Shown: positions 63,001 through 64,000 of the stretch, piece after piece
Position numbering within the stretch: the first letter of the stretch is position 1
Layout of the letters: the number at the start of each line of letters is the position of its first letter
Source of the DNA: Enterovibrio qingdaonensis
GTDB lineage: Bacteria; Pseudomonadota; Gammaproteobacteria; Enterobacterales; Vibrionaceae
Assembly (NCBI RefSeq): GCF_028683135.1
Contig: NZ_JAJUBB010000002.1
Coordinates: forward strand, 62,001-126,000
Length of the DNA: 64,000 nt
Direction: 5' to 3'
Program-made: the position numbers and the translations under genes
Notes under the pieces: model-generated
The model's database searches: none
Told to the model about the DNA's origin: nothing
The model's input: only the letters and a program-made list of their open reading frames with translations

Positions 63001-63182
63001 TGATTTTCGCAAGTGGTGCAGGCCACATCAGCCAGAACTCTTTGGGTATTTCCCTGACGGGTGGTCTGCTGTTCGTGTTGCTCGCAGGTACCTTCTTGAT
63101 CCCTGGCTTCTTCGCGATGATTCAACGCCTTCGCGAGAAACACCACGGTGGTTCAACCAAGTTGGTTGAGTTGGATGACTAG
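60033..63182 (+). CDS. RND multidrug efflux permease (HAE1 family)
   Basis: 1049 residues, full length for an AcrB/MexB-type trimeric pump. It exports drugs, dyes, detergents or bile salts using the proton gradient. It opens [18 protein letters not shown]; the proton-relay pair in TM4 is Asp-Asp in [17 protein letters not shown], the partner Lys in TM10 is in [15 protein letters not shown]. The two large periplasmic loops (~35-330, ~560-870) and twelve membrane segments are intact. It forms an operon with the adaptor and ends at a strong terminator. Specificity cannot be predicted. Confidence 0.94.
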   Translation: MLSRFFIQRPKFALVISIILTLAGAIAMMNLPVAEYPRISPPSVNVSALYSGASAEVVEQALADPIETSVNGVENMIYMSSKSANDGSYSLNVTFDIGTDPDMAQVNVQNRVAQIESKLPPEVRQVGVTVKKRSPDLLMVLNFYSPEGKYDDQFLVNYINLNIKDQLARVKGISEVNVVGGGEYAMRVWLNPEKMANLGITTSDVRSVLAEQNVQVAAGDIGAPPFNSVQEMTFKLVTQGRLGSVEEFENVVVRANADGTMVYLKDIADISLGRKFYSGNGKYRDRPASIVILNLQSDANALESGGLIMERLEDLSHNFPEGLAYEASYDTTLFVSESIKGVAKTLIEAVILVIAVTYLFLGSFRSTLIPVVAIPVSLIGTFAIMLAAGFTINTVTLFGLILAIGIVVDDAILVIENVDTNMEKDPSLTPRQATLIAMKEVTGPIITSTLVLFAVFLPVAMLPGITGIMYSQFALTICISVLLSAINALTLSPALCTLVLKQGSDNHARWFKTFNKGLEAVTNKYGSAAGFLVRKTLVLGALFVIAVGAAGYFAKTTSTGFVPQEDKGVLLVNIQLPDAASLSRTEEVTRKLTQIVTSEPGVEAATVANGFAFLTGAAASNGASMFIKLKDWETRQELEGKHDAFSITNRINGAAAMQLPEAVVFAMGPPAVPGMGAASGFEFVLEDTLGRSRSDLAMLMQQIMVKANEQPEIGRTFSTFRANVPHFYIDVDREKAKQLGIPLSEIFTTLQGNLAGMYINDFSLFGKNYRVTIQADADYRNDLDSLGRFHVRSTTGDMIPLSTLIDVEQVFEPDVAWRYNMYRSAVIQGSPAPGYSSGDAIAAMERVAAEMLPQGYQFEWTGMAYQEKQAGNLAIYAFAMALVFIYLFMVAQYESWSIPLAIILVVPVATLGSFIALAMTGTPLNLYAQIGLVLLIALAAKNAILIVEFGKYEREEKLLSINDAAVEGGKLRFRAVNMTSWSFILGILPLIFASGAGHISQNSLGISLTGGLLFVLLAGTFLIPGFFAMIQRLREKHHGGSTKLVELDD

Positions 63183-63200
63183 CTAACAATGAAGTGAGAA

Positions 63201-63226
63201 AGGGTGCCAGGAGGCACCCTTTTTTT
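63201..63226 (+). terminator. Terminator of the RND operon
   Basis: AGGGTGCC and GGCACCCT pair over 8 bases with an AGGA loop, followed by seven T residues. Confidence 0.9.
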
Positions 63227-63323
63227 GTCTCGTCTTCGCGGCAAACACCGCTTTAGGTTGGATTTATTCGTCGTTTTCTACCATGTTAGCTTCCATAGCG
63301 ACTGACGGACACAGAGGCGGAAC

Positions 63324-64000
63324 ATGAGCGACTTTATTGTATCAAGTTGGGATTTTTCATCGGGTACGGCACAACAACATGACCTGAAGCCCGTACATAT
63401 CAAAAAAGGAAACTGGTTTCATTGCCAACGCGATGGTGAAGGGGGGCGGGAGTGGTTGGCTCAAAATCAAATTCCTGAGGCCATCATCGATTCCTTATTG
63501 GCGGATGACACACGACCTCGATTTGAGCAGTTTAGCGATGATTGCTTCCTGATCATCTTGCGCAGTATCAACATGAATGAAGGCTCGGATCCGGACGATA
63601 TGATGAGTTTGAGAATTCTTTGGTTTAACGGCGCAATGATTTCAACCCGAAAAGTCCCGTCAAAGGCCGTTTCGACACTGATCGAAAAGCTGGAAACTGG
63701 AGAGGGACCCAAAGATTTACCTTCCCTACTTATGGGGATGTTCAGCGGCGTAAATGAGATAATTTCTGACTTTCTCGACCCGGTGGAAGACACCATTGAT
63801 GAGCTAGATGACGAATCGACGATTACGCCGCAAGAGCTGAATCAACTCTATTCTCGGTTGCTGCGGTTACGTCGTTATTTGAAGCCGCAAGGCTATGCGT
63901 TTGATGATCTTATTAACGCCCGCTTACCTGTATTGAAACAGCAAAAGAATCACGTAAAGAACTGCTTGGACACCATCTCTCGCATCAATGAATCGATTGA
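63324..64000 (+). CDS. zntB: ZntB-like zinc transporter, CorA family (partial, C-terminus missing)
   Basis: 225 residues to the window edge, from the ATG at 63324 with GAGG upstream. The visible part is the cytoplasmic funnel domain of ZntB: WFHCQRDGEGGREWL, LADDTRPRFEQF, RILWFNGAMISTRKVPSKAVSTLIEKLETGEGP, LPSLLMGMFSGVNEIISDFLDPVEDTIDELDD, and SRLLRLRRYLKPQGYAFDDL, aligning block by block with E. coli ZntB. The two membrane helices and the pore GxN motif lie beyond the edge. ZntB proteins move Zn2+ with protons; direction has been debated. It complements the zinc theme of the zrg operon. Confidence 0.87.
   Translation, partial: MSDFIVSSWDFSSGTAQQHDLKPVHIKKGNWFHCQRDGEGGREWLAQNQIPEAIIDSLLADDTRPRFEQFSDDCFLIILRSINMNEGSDPDDMMSLRILWFNGAMISTRKVPSKAVSTLIEKLETGEGPKDLPSLLMGMFSGVNEIISDFLDPVEDTIDELDDESTITPQELNQLYSRLLRLRRYLKPQGYAFDDLINARLPVLKQQKNHVKNCLDTISRINESI

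Overview
The window reads as chromosomal DNA of a marine gammaproteobacterium, most likely a member of the Vibrionaceae. The main pointers are a chromosomal Qnr pentapeptide protein, a CatB chloramphenicol acetyltransferase very close to the Vibrio cholerae CatB9 type, a zinc-uptake operon of the Vibrio Zrg type behind a perfect Zur box, a small DUF2960-like protein, and an imperfect palindromic repeat of a kind I recall from Vibrio genomes. Genus is not resolvable by eye. I see no prophage, integron, insertion sequence or CRISPR array. The gene mix is accessory: transporters, detoxification enzymes, regulators, secreted proteins and several orphans.

Layout. 1-386: 5' end of a FecE-type ABC ATPase behind a Zur-like box. 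710-5642: AraC regulator, tandem SnoaL lipoprotein, qnr, a GST/VOC operon divergent from a LysR gene. 5792-8425: a divergent UvrB and, convergent to it, a 197-residue protein that looks like a condensed FtsZ paralogue without GTP-binding loops. 8593-15343: an RTX-repeat protein, an EmrD-like MFS pump and an 837-residue orphan. 15536-20747: gfa, a HAD phosphatase, a membrane protein, catB and an exported catalase-peroxidase. 21348-27719: two VOC genes, an NhaC-type antiporter and two short operons (GNAT, DUF2834, aldo/keto reductase; LysE, GNAT, Mpo1-like).

27791-34983: two exported paralogous proteins flank a DODA-type dioxygenase, a Tat-exported PhoX phosphatase, a cytochrome c and yaiI. 35452-46401: lipase, chitinase, PQQ-type sugar dehydrogenase, a TPR-sensor diguanylate cyclase, a PhoD-like phosphatase and small proteins. 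46621-51417: Gfo/Idh oxidoreductase, tRNA-Asn, then the Zur-controlled zrg-type operon. 51445-58380: divergent LysR/MATE genes, then a chemoreceptor preceded by an orphan family-5 solute-binding protein. 58906-64000: an RND efflux pair and the first two thirds of a ZntB/CorA-type transporter.

Recurring themes are metal handling (Zur box and zrg operon, Zur-like box, ZntB-like exporter), drug and toxic-compound defence (Qnr, CatB, EmrD-like, MATE, RND, Gfa, GST, VOC, KatG) and scavenging from polymers and phosphate esters (chitinase, PhoX, PhoD, lipase). The most unusual items are the mini-FtsZ paralogue, the divergent UvrB beside it, the 837-residue orphan, the two exported paralogues around phoX, and the solute-binding-protein/chemoreceptor pair.
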